DNA of 64,000 nt, from NCBI RefSeq assembly GCF_004799145.2, contig NW_021635203.1, positions 620,001 to 684,000 on the forward strand. Direction: 5' to 3'. The position numbers and the translations under genes are program-made. This stretch comes from Neltuma alba (taxonomy: Eukaryota > Streptophyta > Magnoliopsida > Fabales > Fabaceae). The notes beneath the pieces were generated by a model that saw nothing but the letters and a program-made list of their open reading frames with translations, was not told the DNA's origin and made no database searches. Positions 24,310 through 35,194 of this stretch are shown here, piece after piece. Numbering within the stretch: position 1 is the stretch's first letter; each line of letters starts with the position of its first letter.

Positions 24310-26635
24310 TGACAACTATTTTTTCAAAACCCATTTAGATTAAATCAAACAATATATTCGAAAGATTAACCATGATAGAAAAGAAGGAACCTTAAAATTA
24401 TAAAATCACTATCATGGTTAAAAGAAATAAACTTATATTATGAGCAATATCAATCATTAACTTGGGCTTTGGACTTTCAAAGTCCAGAAATATCGTTCAA
24501 CCATTAGTCTAAACCAAACTCATACTTTCATTTATATGAACTGACAAATCATTTTAATATACGCTATAGAGCCCATTAGTCAAAAGTCAACACTTTTAAA
24601 AGAGTGTAACACGCAAAGTCTTAAAGACCTCTGGCCTTCTAACAACTTCCCGTATCATATAGTAGTAATTAAAAGTATTAGTTTACAATACTAGATTAGA
24701 TGAGCCCTATGTGGCAATATATAATAAATCAGCACATAGAACAAAAACAGGGAGGCTATACAAGCTATAACCGCACACTATGCCTCCAGAGCCTTTCTTG
24801 ATGAGCCACCACCTGAACTATCATTTGAAGATAGTAAAAACCACGAGGTCAGACAAAAGCCTTAGTAACTAACTTTCCAACTCATCATACATACTAACAC
24901 GTGCTCGTGAGGTGTCAAGTGGGACAGTTATTAATTCTTGAGAAATATACATATATCCATAGAAATATAATTTCAATCATCCAAACCCTTACTATGGGAG
25001 CTAACACATAAGCCATATAAGTCTATCCCTCACTATGAGGATCTATCAAACATATAGGCATATTTCTCACTCTGGAGAACGAATAAGAAGTCACAAAGGC
25101 CTATCCCCAACTGTGGGGGACGAAGGAAGCCAACCAATATGCACCAATGGCGGCCTTACCATGTGGTAGAACAAGGCTCAATCCAAAATCCAAATAACAA
25201 CCAATCATTCATAATATAATAAGGAATATCTCAATCTTTTCTCAACATATATCCATAAGATATAGATCATATATTTTTTCAAACTTCTCAATCAAAATTC
25301 CAAAAATCTCACAAGATAATTTTCATAGCTCAAAAGGTATAACATATCTACTTGAGTTCCAAATAGCACATTATTATTCTAAAATAGAAGAATACTTACA
25401 AACAACATATTAGCACATATAACAAGTGGAAAGTGGTTACCTCTTACCAAACTAATAGAAAGGATTACCACAAAGTCAATCATTTGCTCAACTAATAATT
25501 AATCTACACAATTAATACAACCACATATTAATATAAGCTAATTAATTAATTAATTAAGCTTATATATATTAGTTAAAATTTTAATTTTAATTTATTTTTA
25601 TTCTAAATTTTCGCAACTCTCATAACCCAAAATTAAGTATTTTAGAACCAGCTTATACTTTTCTAACAAGCTAAATTATTTATTTACATCCTTCAGGATT
25701 ATTTACTTTAATAAAAAGAATTTTTCAAAATTTCAAAATATGGAATTATTATATTTTAAATCCTAAAAAAACTCATTTTAAGTTTAAACCTCAAAACCCA
25801 CCCGTCAAAAATTCAATAATACCTCAAATATTTATAAATAAATAATCTAATCAAATCTTTAATAGTATAACTACCATATATATATATTTCTATAAATAAT
25901 AAACTTTTTTAGCTAAAATAATTATTTTAAAACCTCCAATCGCCCAATAAATAAAACTAAACCGATTAAAATTTTAATAATATGTCAAACAACCCAAATA
26001 AATTATTTAACTTAAATTTAATCAGTAAAAATATGATATATGCCATATATAGCAGATTTTTCAACTAAACAAATTAATTTAAATATTAAAAACTAACAAA
26101 TGGGCAAATCTAAACCGATTAAAATTAACTAATTTACCTCTAAATTCCTATAGTCGTCTATTATCAAAATTTAATACTTACATCATATGCAAGTCTCAAA
26201 ATTTTCTCTAAGCACTATAGTAATACTGTTATTAGGAAGCCTAAAATATATAGGAAATATTCATGAAGAAAGTTTGATAGAAAGAAGTATATTTGTGTAC
26301 CTAAATGATCTCCAAAGCTTGTATTACTCTTCAAAATGCTAAAACTTCTCTGCTTCTCTCTCGGTCTCTCTTTCTCTAATTCTCGTTCTCTCTCTTTCTC
26401 CCTGTAATCTCAATTTCTGCCTCCCCCTTTCCCTTTTATTCTTCATTTTCCAACCACCTTTCATTTTTTTCTTCTTCCTCTTAAATGAATGCCTCAGCTT
26501 TCCACCGAATTCAGTGGAAAGCTGTTTTACTTTTTTTCACTATATTAAAATATTATTATTTTATCATAATAATAAAATATTATTATTTAAAATTCTTTTT
26601 TTCACTAAATCCTAAAAAAAATTTAGGATATTACA
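24310..26635 (-). mobile_element. 3' LTR of the minus-strand chromovirus (family F)
   Basis: On the plus strand it runs from TGACAACTATTTTTTC to GGATATTACA, so the LTR reads TGTAATATCC...GTTGTCA right to left, 2326 bp. It abuts a polypurine tract at 26637-26649. It is inserted in the integrase of element A'; TATTG (24305-24309) is the candidate target duplication, but its partner is not in place because the right side of the element is truncated. Contents are AT-rich and non-coding, with a pyrimidine-rich stretch at 26340-26470. Confidence 0.8.
26340..26475 (+). repeat. Pyrimidine-rich tract
   Basis: Dense CT/TTTCTC sequence, reading GA-rich in the LTR orientation, near the LTR start. Comparable GA-rich leaders occur at 12545-12610 and 54000-54030. 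Confidence 0.6.
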
Positions 26636-26636
26636 A

Positions 26637-26649
26637 TTCTCCCTACCGA
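26637..26649 (-). other. Polypurine tract
   Basis: On the minus strand CGGTAGGGAGAAT directly precedes the LTR start TGTAATATCC. Just upstream is GAGGACAAAATTC, matching the GAGGACGAAATTC phrase typical of the 3' end of gypsy elements and close to AAGGACGAAATTC at 47485. Confidence 0.75.
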
Positions 26650-26739
26650 ATTAGAATTTTGTCCTCAAAATTCAAACAACCACACATGAAAATGTAAAAA
26701 CAGAAGCAACTCAAGGTGCTTACAAAGAAAACAAGTGAG

Positions 26740-27911
26740 GGTACTCATAACGCATCCATTGCTCAATCTCCTAATTAGCATCACTGGAACTCATGCCTTT
26801 CTAAAAGATCTTAACAAGACGATAGTCTTGTTCCTCAATTGTTTATCCTTAACATCCAAAATCCGCTCTGGTTCTGCTGGATAGGTCAAATTATCTCGCA
26901 ACTTGACCTCTTCGGGCTCAATAACATGAGACAGATCGGGATGATACTTCTTTAACTGTGACATGTGGAACACGTAATGTAAACAAGAAAGATGTGGTGG
27001 CAGTGCAATCCTATATGCAACAGGTCTAATCTGCTCTAAAATCTTATAAGGGCCCATGAATTAAGGTGTAAGCTTCTTGGCCTTAATGGATCTGCCAACA
27101 CCTGTGGCAGGTGAAACCTTCATAAATACATGATTACCCACTTCAAATTCTAAAGGTCTCCTCCGATGATCCACATAACTCTTCTATTAACTTTAGGCCA
27201 TCAACAACTTCTACTTGATCAGCTCAATCTTTCTAGTTGTGAGGTCCACTAAATCTGAGCCAATAATTGTTCTTTCACTTAATTCAGTCCAATAAAGTGG
27301 AGGTCTACACTTCTTGTATAAAGCCTCATATGGTGCCATTTGAATACTAGAGTAATAGCTGTTGTTATAGGCAAACTCAGCTAATGACAAGTGAGTGTCC
27401 CAACTACCTTTTAGCTCTATAACGCAAGCCCTTAACATGTACTCGAGAGTCTAAATAGTCCTCTCAGTTTGTCTATCAGTTTGAGGATGATAAGCAATAC
27501 TAAACTTGAGTTTAGTACCTATGGCTTCATGTAATGATCACCAGAAGTTTGATGTAAACCTCAGGTCCCTATTTGAAATGATAGACTCTGGCACTCTATG
27601 AAGTTAAACAATCACATCTATATACAGCTTTGTCAATCGTTCCAAGGAGTAAGTACTCTTGATAGGTAGGAAGTGTATTGACTTAGTCAATCTATCCACA
27701 ATTACCCATATCGCATCATAGCCAGCTGTGGTTCTTGGCATGCCGGTAATAATGTCCATAGAAATACTATCCCATTTCTATTAGGGAATATTGAGATTCT
27801 TTAATAGTCTTGGAGGTCTCTAATGTTCTATCTTGACCTTTTGACATGTCATACACTTTAATACAAAATTCGTGATATCCTTCTTCATTTTTGGCCACCA
27901 GTAGTTCTTTT
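26740..27911 (-). pseudogene. Integrase and chromodomain of chromovirus F, broken
   Basis: Read leftwards: an integrase zinc-binding relic (CMTCQKVKIEH near 27830), core fragments (WDSISMDIITGMPRT near 27735-27780, VDRLTKSIHFLPIKS near 27660-27710), AYHPQTDRQTERTI near 27460-27500, then SWDTHLSLAEFAYNNSYYSS (27330-27390). The C-terminal module follows in 26791-27057, with GPYKILEQIRPVAYRIALP and VFHMSQLKKY, then a chromodomain start (AEPERILDVKDKQLRNK). A chromodomain is known to direct integration into methylated-histone chromatin. Stops are scattered, for example near 27060, 27445 and 26793. Confidence 0.88.
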
Positions 27912-28649
27912 TCAGGTCCTGGTACATATCCCTGAGTGTATCGTGTAATTACTTTGATGCGCCTTTTCTAGAATAGTTTTTTTGATTTCCTCATTATCAG
28001 GGACACATATCCTTCTCTTGTACCTCAAGATTCCTTCTTCACTAATTTCGTAATTAGGCATATCATGGGTCTCCACTTCCTCTTGAATGCTCAATAACTG
28101 GTCATCCTCTATCTGTGCATCCTTCAAGTCTCGAAAGAACTCATAATCACCCAAAATTGATTGTAGAGTGGCTGGAGCCTTATTCACTACTTGGAGATCT
28201 CTCAATCTCTCTAAACAATAGTGTTCCTCTAAACTCATGTGAAACACATGCGCCGTTTTCTTACTCAAAGCGTCTGTAACCATATTGGCCTTACTTAGAT
28301 GATACTTAAGCTCAAAGTCATAGTCCTTGATGAATTCCATCCACCGGTGTTGTCTATTATTCAGTTCTTTCCAATCTACTAAATACTTCAGGCTCTTGTG
28401 ATCACCGAAAACTTTAAAATGTGATCCATATAAGTAGTGCCTCCAGATCTTCAATGAAAAAACTATTGCAGCTAATTTCAAGTCATGTGTAGGGTAATTC
28501 TCCTCATGCAGCCTTAATTGCCTAGATGCATAGGCAACTACCTTACCTTCTTGCATCAGGACACACCCTAAACCCTTAAGTGAAGCATCGATGTAAAAGG
28601 TGTATGGTTTACTAGGATATGGAATAGTCAACATTGGGGCCGTGGTCAA
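27912..28649 (-). pseudogene. RNase H and integrase N-terminus of chromovirus F
   Basis: A 245-codon open stretch. It begins in the RT-RNase H connection (TIPYPSKPYTFYIDAS) and holds RNase H motifs: Asp in FYIDAS, Asp in GDHKSLKYL and Asp in VTDALSKK. The Glu usual in HDLELAA is Lys here (HDLKLAA), so one expected catalytic acid is missing. After a linker it enters the integrase zinc-binding domain (ILEKAHQSNYTIHSG). RNase H removes the RNA template during reverse transcription. This is the longest open pol piece of the element, but it has no intact neighbours. Confidence 0.88.
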
Positions 28650-29809
28650 CTTAGCCTTTAATTCTTGGAAAGTTGCCTCACACTTTTTGTCCTAGACAAA
28701 CAGTTGGTCTTTCTTGGTCAACTTAGTTAGAGGCATGGTGATTTAAGAAAATCCCTTGATGAATCTTTGATAATACCCAGCTAAGCCCACAAAACTTCTC
28801 ACTCCCGTCACAGATTTTGGTGATTCCCATTTCAAGGCGACATCAACCTTGCTAGGATCAACAACTACTCCCTCGGCAGATACTATATGACCTAAGAACT
28901 TCACTTCTCTAAGCCAGAACTTGCACATGGTTAACTTAGCATGCAACTGATGATCCCTCAATATTCATAATGCAATGTAAAGATACTCTCGGTGTTCTTC
29001 CTCATTCTTATAGTATATCAGGATATCATCTGTAAACACCATAATGAACTTGTCCAAGTATGGCATAAAGATCTTGTTTATATAGTCCATAAACACTGCT
29101 GGACCATTCGTCAAACTGAAAGGCATCACTAGAAACTCGTAATGCCCATATCTAGTATGAAATGCATCGAGATGTCTTTTGCTCTGACTCTTAATTGATG
29201 ATATCCCGACCTTAAGTCAATTTTGGAAAATATTGCTGACCCTATTAGCTGATCTAGTAAGTCATCAACCCTAGGTTAAGAATATTTGTTCTTGATAGTC
29301 ACTTTGTTTAACTGCCTATAATCTATGCACAATCTTAGGCTCCCATCCTTCTTTGTCGCAAACAGTACTAGTAATCCCCACGGTGAGATACTTGGTCTAA
29401 TAAACCCTTTTTCAAGTAACTTTTCAATTTGTTTTTTCAGCTCTGCCAATTCAGAAGGTGATATTCTGTACAATGCTTTGGAAATTAGAGCTGTCCCTGG
29501 CACTAACTCAATGGAGACCTTAACTTCCCTCTCAGGGAGTAAACCGAACACTTCCTCAAGAAATACCTCAGGAAACTCCTTTATTACTTTGATTTGCTTA
29601 ATACCAACCTCTTTATCCATACTAATAGAAAAGAAAACATTGTAGGCCTGATAACCCTTCTGAATACACTTAGTTGCTTGAGTAGCAAACAACCAAAAAA
29701 GACCATTAGTAGTCTCAGCTATCATAGTGCACAAAGAAAGGGTTACTATCTTCTTTTTGCAATCCAAAATAGTATTATTTTCTGATAGCCAATCCATGCC
29801 AATAATCAC
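28650..29809 (-). pseudogene. Reverse transcriptase of chromovirus F, broken
   Basis: The RT starts in the 177-codon piece 29276-29809 with the protease-RT linker, YRISPSELAELKKQIEKLLE, GFIRPSISPWG and LCIDYRQLNKVTIKNKYS, then hits a stop at about 29278. Across later frames IDLRSGYHQLRVRAKDI (near 29180-29230) and the catalytic VFTDDILIYY (near 29010-29045) are readable, followed by CKFWLREVKFLGHIVS and SVTGVRSFVGLAGYYQRFI at 28743-28961. A frameshift lies near 29160. Two catalytic aspartates are retained, but the gene is not translatable as a whole. Confidence 0.88.
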
Positions 29810-30024
29810 CTCAATACCCTTGAAGGGTAGAAAATCAAATCAATCACAGACTCATGATTCTCAAATTTAAGCATGACACTTAAACAAGCCTGTGTGGTTA
29901 ACATAGTGGCTTCCGCTAGAGTTGACACTTTCAATAAGCAAGACAAATCATGCATTTGAAATTTAAACTTTTGAGCACATCCCGCAGTAATAAAAGAATG
30001 AGTGGCACCAGAATCAAACAACAC
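29806..30024 (-). pseudogene. Retroviral-type aspartic protease of chromovirus F
   Basis: A 72-codon open piece begins MLFDSGATHSFI, containing the active-site DSGA of gypsy proteases, and continues through FKFQMHDLSC. The downstream frame carries IIGMDWL (ORF 29276-29809), the usual C-terminal protease motif, so protease and RT were one polyprotein now split by a frame change near 29806-29820. The protease normally cuts the polyprotein. Confidence 0.82.
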
Positions 30025-30696
30025 AGGTATATCATGTCCTTAAAGAGAAACAGTACCTCTAATCAGATTAGGAGATGTACCGGCCTCCTCTCTAGTCAAA
30101 GCAAAAACTCTCCCTAGTACCATGGATCTGAAACTAGGAGTTTGCTACTACGTTTCTAGATAATTACGAGCTTCATGTCTAAACTTATGGTATCTGTAGC
30201 ATTCTCGACACTGTCCTGTATGATTTCTCCCACATCTCAAAAAGGACCACTAGCACTTGGTGTAGTTCTAGTGGGCTCATGATGGACACTCGATCTCCTC
30301 CCATGAGATTCCCCTAAGCCTGTCTCCTGTGCATAAAGCCTCTACAGGCTGAATTCTTTTAACTTTGGCTTTTGTCTCTACTTGAGCTACCCGAGCTCCC
30401 ATAATTGTAGCTATTCTTTTTGTTGATTCCTCCCATTGGCCTCATAAAACTAAAGAACTTGCCTTAGTTATCCCGACGTCGGCTCTCCTCTACCTCTCGG
30501 GTCCTGCAGGTAGTCATCCTGAGTTTAGTACAGGCATCCTTGAAACTCTTAAACCCATATAAGGCCCTTTGCTACTTCAACTATGGCCTGACCCATTCTA
30601 TTAATTATCAGGTCATTCACTCTGGGTTATCATTCTACGCTAGGAGGTAACATGCTTAGAGAGGTCAATATACTTGGCAATAAACTCGTCCTCATG
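30025..30696 (-). pseudogene. gag C-terminal part of chromovirus F, broken
   Basis: Between protease and the truncated 5' side is a degenerate gag. A zinc-knuckle-like CGRNHTGQCRECY is encoded near 30190-30235, and the sequence at the right margin reads EDEFIAKYIDLSKH (near 30645-30690), resembling the gag core helix. Stops are frequent. At 30697 an LTR of family C begins, so gag N-terminus, leader and 5' LTR of F are not present. Confidence 0.7.
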
Positions 30697-33648
30697 CGTC
30701 ACATCCGGCAATAGGATAATTAGGAATAAGGAATATTCCTAAATAATTAAGGGCCAAAAATGATAAGGAGAAATAAAAGAATTTTGGTGGAAATTAATTA
30801 TTATGATTTTCCAAGTCAATTATGAAAATTTAACTAATTAAGGAAAATTGGTCAAATATAATTATGGAAAAATATTTTCAAGTCTTAGAAAATTAAGAAA
30901 AAATAAGGATAATATCCTTTGAGAATTATATGAGATTATATAATTGGTTTTATGACTAAATTACTATTAGAAAAATTACAAAAGAATTTAAGGGTAATTT
31001 AGGCCAATTTAAGGGATTTTATTTGGAAAATTCCAAATAAATATTTTTAAGGAGAATAAATTTCCAAAAAAATTCTTATGACACCCCAAGGAATTATAAG
31101 AGATTATGGAATTAAAAGGAAACCCTCAAATATCTAAGATTTTTTCTAATTCCTTTGAAAAGTGGAAAAATCACTAAAGAGAAGGAAATTAGTTTTCATT
31201 TTTATTTAATTATTGGGAATTTAATTTTGAGACAAAGAGGGTATTTTAAAAAGATAAAAATGAATAAAATAAATTATAGATCTGATAAAAAAATAATTAC
31301 AGAGGCTCGAGTACTATAATTATAGAAAAGAAATTAAACCTGGAGTCAAAATACACCGATAAAGCAAGGACTAGAGTCTTACAATTCAAAGGGCTCACAC
31401 TTGGCCATGTGTCAAGAAATGGAGAGGATTTTGACTTTTGGTAATTAATTTCAATTGGATTTAGTTAATTAAGAAAGAGAATGTAAGATTAAAAGGGGTA
31501 ATAACACTTGGATTTTCATTTATGATGGTAGTTGGGATATTTTGATCATTGAAGAGCTCTTCCTCCCCCTATTATTCAAATCCTTGTTCGGCCAAAGTGA
31601 GGGTAAGAGGGAAAAGAGAGAACTTCAAGTGGAAATCAAGGAAAAGAGAGCTACTTTGATCATACAAGTGAGATTCAATGTTAGTTTTTGGTTCCAAGTG
31701 GTTCCTTGTCTTGTTTTCTTGCTTTGTATGGCTGGAATATCTGATTTTTCCTTGTTGATGGTGCTGGCCGAAACATATATATGGTAGGGGAAGAAGTTTT
31801 GTTGGTCAAACTTGTTAGAAGACTTCAAAGCATCATAGTTCGTAGTAGTTTCAAGTGATTGTAGGTTGTTTTTGAAGTGTTTTCCTTACTGTTTTTCTTG
31901 AGGTTCAGTTGAGCCAAGGTAGTAAATGGACCCTAGGATGAGTTTTTTAATGTTTTGATGCTTCTATTGTGTTCAAAATGGAAAATGGTGTAGGGTAAAC
32001 CTAAAGAACAAGTGTTGGAAGCATTAAAATCAAAGTTGTAATTTTTGGATAATGAACCCTATAGATTCAGTCAAGAGGATTTTGATTTTTGGTAATTAAT
32101 TTTAATTGGATTTAGTTAATTAAGAAAGAGAATGTAAGATTAAAAGGGGTAATAACACTTGGATTTTCATTTATAATGGTAGTTGGGATATTTTGATCAT
32201 TAAAGAGCTCTTCTACCCCTATTATTCAGATCCTTGTTTGGCCAAAGTATGGGTAAGAGGGAAAAGAGAGAACTTCAAGTGGAAATCAAGGAAAAGGGAG
32301 CTACTTTGATCATACAAGTGAGATTCAATGTTAGTTTTTGGTTCCAAGCGGTTCCTCCTCTTGTTTTCTTGCTTTATATGGTTGGAATATCTGATTTTCC
32401 CTTGTTGATGGTGCTAGCCAAAACATATATTTGGTAGGGAAGAAGTTTTGTTAGTCAAACTAGTTAGAACACTTCAAAGGATCATGGTTCCTAATAGTTT
32501 CAAGTGATTGTAGGTTGTTTTTGAAGTGTTTTTCTTGTTGTTTTTCTTAAGGTTCAGTTCAACGAAGGTAATAAATGGACCCTAGGATGATTTTTTTTAA
32601 TGTTTTGATGCTTTCATTGTGTTCAAAATGGAAAATAGTGTAGGGTAAACCTAAAAAACAAGTGTTAAAAGCATTAAAATCAAAGTTATAATTTTTGGAT
32701 AATGAACCCTATAGGTTTGGTCAAGAGGAAACTGGAAGGAGGAGTTTTATTTTCTTAAATCCAAGCACATATTTGGAATCTACATGAAAAATCATGTAGG
32801 AATGATTCAAGAGGGAATTTTTAGGGTTAAAGAACACAAACTCTAAAAATTTCAAGAACAAGGATAAAAGCTTTTAAAGGGTTTAAGAGTTCTTGAGTTA
32901 TGTTGTTAATTTTATATGGAATAGTGGATGATTTTTGCTGCCCTTTTTATGGATTGTCATGTTAGGGTTTGATATTTGTAGAGGAGAAGAAGAAGATCAA
33001 AGAAGGAAAGAGCTTTTGGATTGAGGTAGCGAGATTTAATGAGCCATTAATGTTAACTTTGTATTGTTATTTATGGCATGAATGCTTGCTATTATATGGT
33101 TAAACTATAATGTTTGTGATATGATTGCTCCTTGCATTTTGTTGCCTTGGCTATTGCATGTTGAGGTTGCCTATTATAAAAAGATTAGTTCTCCTATGAT
33201 AGCTAATGTTAAAGTGCTTTATGATGATGCATGTTGATGTTTTGGTTGATTGATCTTGCTACTAGGATTTCATTGAAATCTCATCCCCCATATGCAACTT
33301 AACATTTTGGGGCTGAATCATCAAAAGGGAAGCTGCCAATTCACGGGTAATTATGGTGGTGATCCATGAGGAAACAATTATATTTTGGTTATGTAAATGT
33401 ATGATGATGGGATGCTATAACCCCAAGTAGGATGCCAACTTGGAGCTATGTTTTTATTAAGTTACCGAATGCATTAGATCACAAAATTTGGTATGAATGT
33501 AGGTCATATTCTAAGCTTTAATGTGATAGGTAGCACGTTAAAAATGGCCAACTACACAATTTATAATGATTTTTTAAATTTATGGTTTAAAATCTAGAAA
33601 AAGAGTTTTTACCAAAAGGATAGGGATGACTTCCACAAAAACCTAACG
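30697..33648 (+). mobile_element. LTR, family C, with internal duplication and lost 3' end
   Basis: It starts CGTCACATCC (first base changed from T) and matches the inverse of the solo LTR at 7288-9903 almost throughout. Relative to that copy it lacks the last roughly 275 bp: after ACAAAAACCTAAC at 33648 the sequence becomes transposase coding. It has an extra 651 bp from a tandem duplication. The 81- and 67-codon frames at 31542 and 32234 are the two duplicate copies of the same LTR stretch and are not genes. Confidence 0.8.
31426..32726 (+). repeat. 651-bp tandem duplication inside LTR C
   Basis: Unit 1 covers 31426-32076 and unit 2 covers 32077-32726; both begin after AGAGG and contain TTTTGGTAATTAATTT, GAGAACTTCAAGTGGAAATC and GAACCCTATAG. 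The other C copy (7288-9903) has only one unit. The AGAGG at the start, junction and end suggests unequal exchange or slippage at short homology. Confidence 0.88.
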
Positions 33649-33652
33649 TGAA

Positions 33653-35014
33653 ATTTATGGTCATTGTTTGCATGACATCAAGGTGCCCCAGGGGTATTCT
33701 TCTAATGTGAAAAGGCTTGTCTCAATGCATAATTTGAAGCTAGTGGGAATGAAGTCTCATGATTATCATGTACTGATGCAACAATTATTACCAGTGGCTA
33801 TTCGAGGCACAATGAGAGATGATGTGAGGAGCACTATAACTAGATTATGTATCTTCTTCAATGCTATTTATAGCAAAGTCATTGACATAGAGAAATTAGA
33901 TGAATTGGAAAATGAGGGTTATGTTATTTTGTCTCAACTAGAAATGCACTTTCCTCTAGCATTTTTTGATATCATGGTGCATTTGATCATTCATTTAGTG
34001 AGGGAGATAAAGCTTTGCGGCCCTGTTTTTCTAAGATGGATGTATCCATTTGAGAGATACATGAAAGTCTTAAAAGATTATTCCAAGAATCCTTATCGAC
34101 CTGAAGCATCAATTGTTGAAAGGTATCTAGCGGAAGAGGCTATGGAATTTTGCAAAACATATCTATCTATAGCTAAGACACCATCTCGGCATGAAAAGGG
34201 TACAAGTAAAGGAATAAGGGGGCTGAAGGTAAAGAGTATGGATCGTGAAGAAGTGTTACAAGTGCACTTATACATATTGAATAATATGGAAGAAGTGCAG
34301 TCATATTTAGATGATCACAAAAAAAGTTTAAAAGAAAAATATCCAAAGAAAAGTGATATGCAGATAGCTAATGAGCATAACAAAACATTTATAATATGAT
34401 TCAATGAAAAAGTTTTGAGAGAGGCCAATGTGTCTGATACAATAAAATGGTTAGCTTGGGGTCCTTGTTTTGAAGTTATTACTTGGAATGGATACAACAT
34501 AAATAGATATTCCTTCTACACAAAAGCTCAAGATGACAAAAGTACTGTGCAGAATAGTAGGGTAATAGTGGTTACTGAAGCGATGCATTTTTCGAGTTCG
34601 AAAGATAAAAATCCCAAATTGGCATCTATGGCTTATTATGGAGTTATTGAAGAGATATGGAAGGTAAACTACACCAATTTCAAGATTCCTGTCTTCAAAT
34701 GTAAATGGGTCAACAACAATGGTATTGAAATAGATCAACAATTTGGATTTACATTAGTTGATCTTTGCAGGGTTGGTTATACAGATGAGCCCTTCATTTT
34801 AGCAAGCCAGGCAAAACAAGTATTTTATATTACTGATCCAGTGAATAAAAAATTGTCTATTGTCCTTCAAAGTAAAAAGCAGAAGGACAGTGATCCAACC
34901 ATGAATCTTGAGGAGACACCACCTTTTGCTTCAAATCCACCTAGACCAAGTGAAGTAGAATTGGTAGATAATGAAGAATATGCTGCGAGAGATGATCATT
35001 GTGAAGGGACATAG
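33653..35014 (+). pseudogene. En/Spm TNP2-type transposase, C-terminal part (DUF4218-DUF4216)
   Basis: One reading frame from the broken left edge to the stop at 35014, interrupted only by TGA at 34397-34399. The first part is a DUF4218 domain: SHDYHVLMQQLLPVAIR, LEMHFPLAFFDIMVHLIIHL, GPVFLRWMYPFERYMK and PEASIVERYLAEEAMEF. After the TGA, in the same frame, comes a DUF4216 domain (FYTKAQDDK, PVFKCKWVNN, DEPFILASQAKQVFYI) and an acidic tail. The TGA probably replaced TGG, since Trp is usual after the HNKTFI-type segment. The DDE catalytic region upstream is missing, so the protein cannot transpose. A frame starting at 33671 (HDIKVPQGYSSN) is already inside the domain; there is no natural start. 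Confidence 0.87.
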
Positions 35015-35194
35015 GACAATGCATGAAGTCAGATTAAGTAATGTAATTTTGCAATGTACCTTGTGTTATTTTCTTTCATTTATTTCATTACAATGTACTT
35101 AATATTATTTATGTTAATGCATTTCATTATAATTTACTTATTTATCTAATTTTGGTTTTTCAACAAGCACATCGAGGACAATTCTAATAGAAAT

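Noticed and set aside
29325..29645. 106-codon plus-strand frame
   Set aside because: Complement of the RT and protease-linker coding on the minus strand; no family features of its own.
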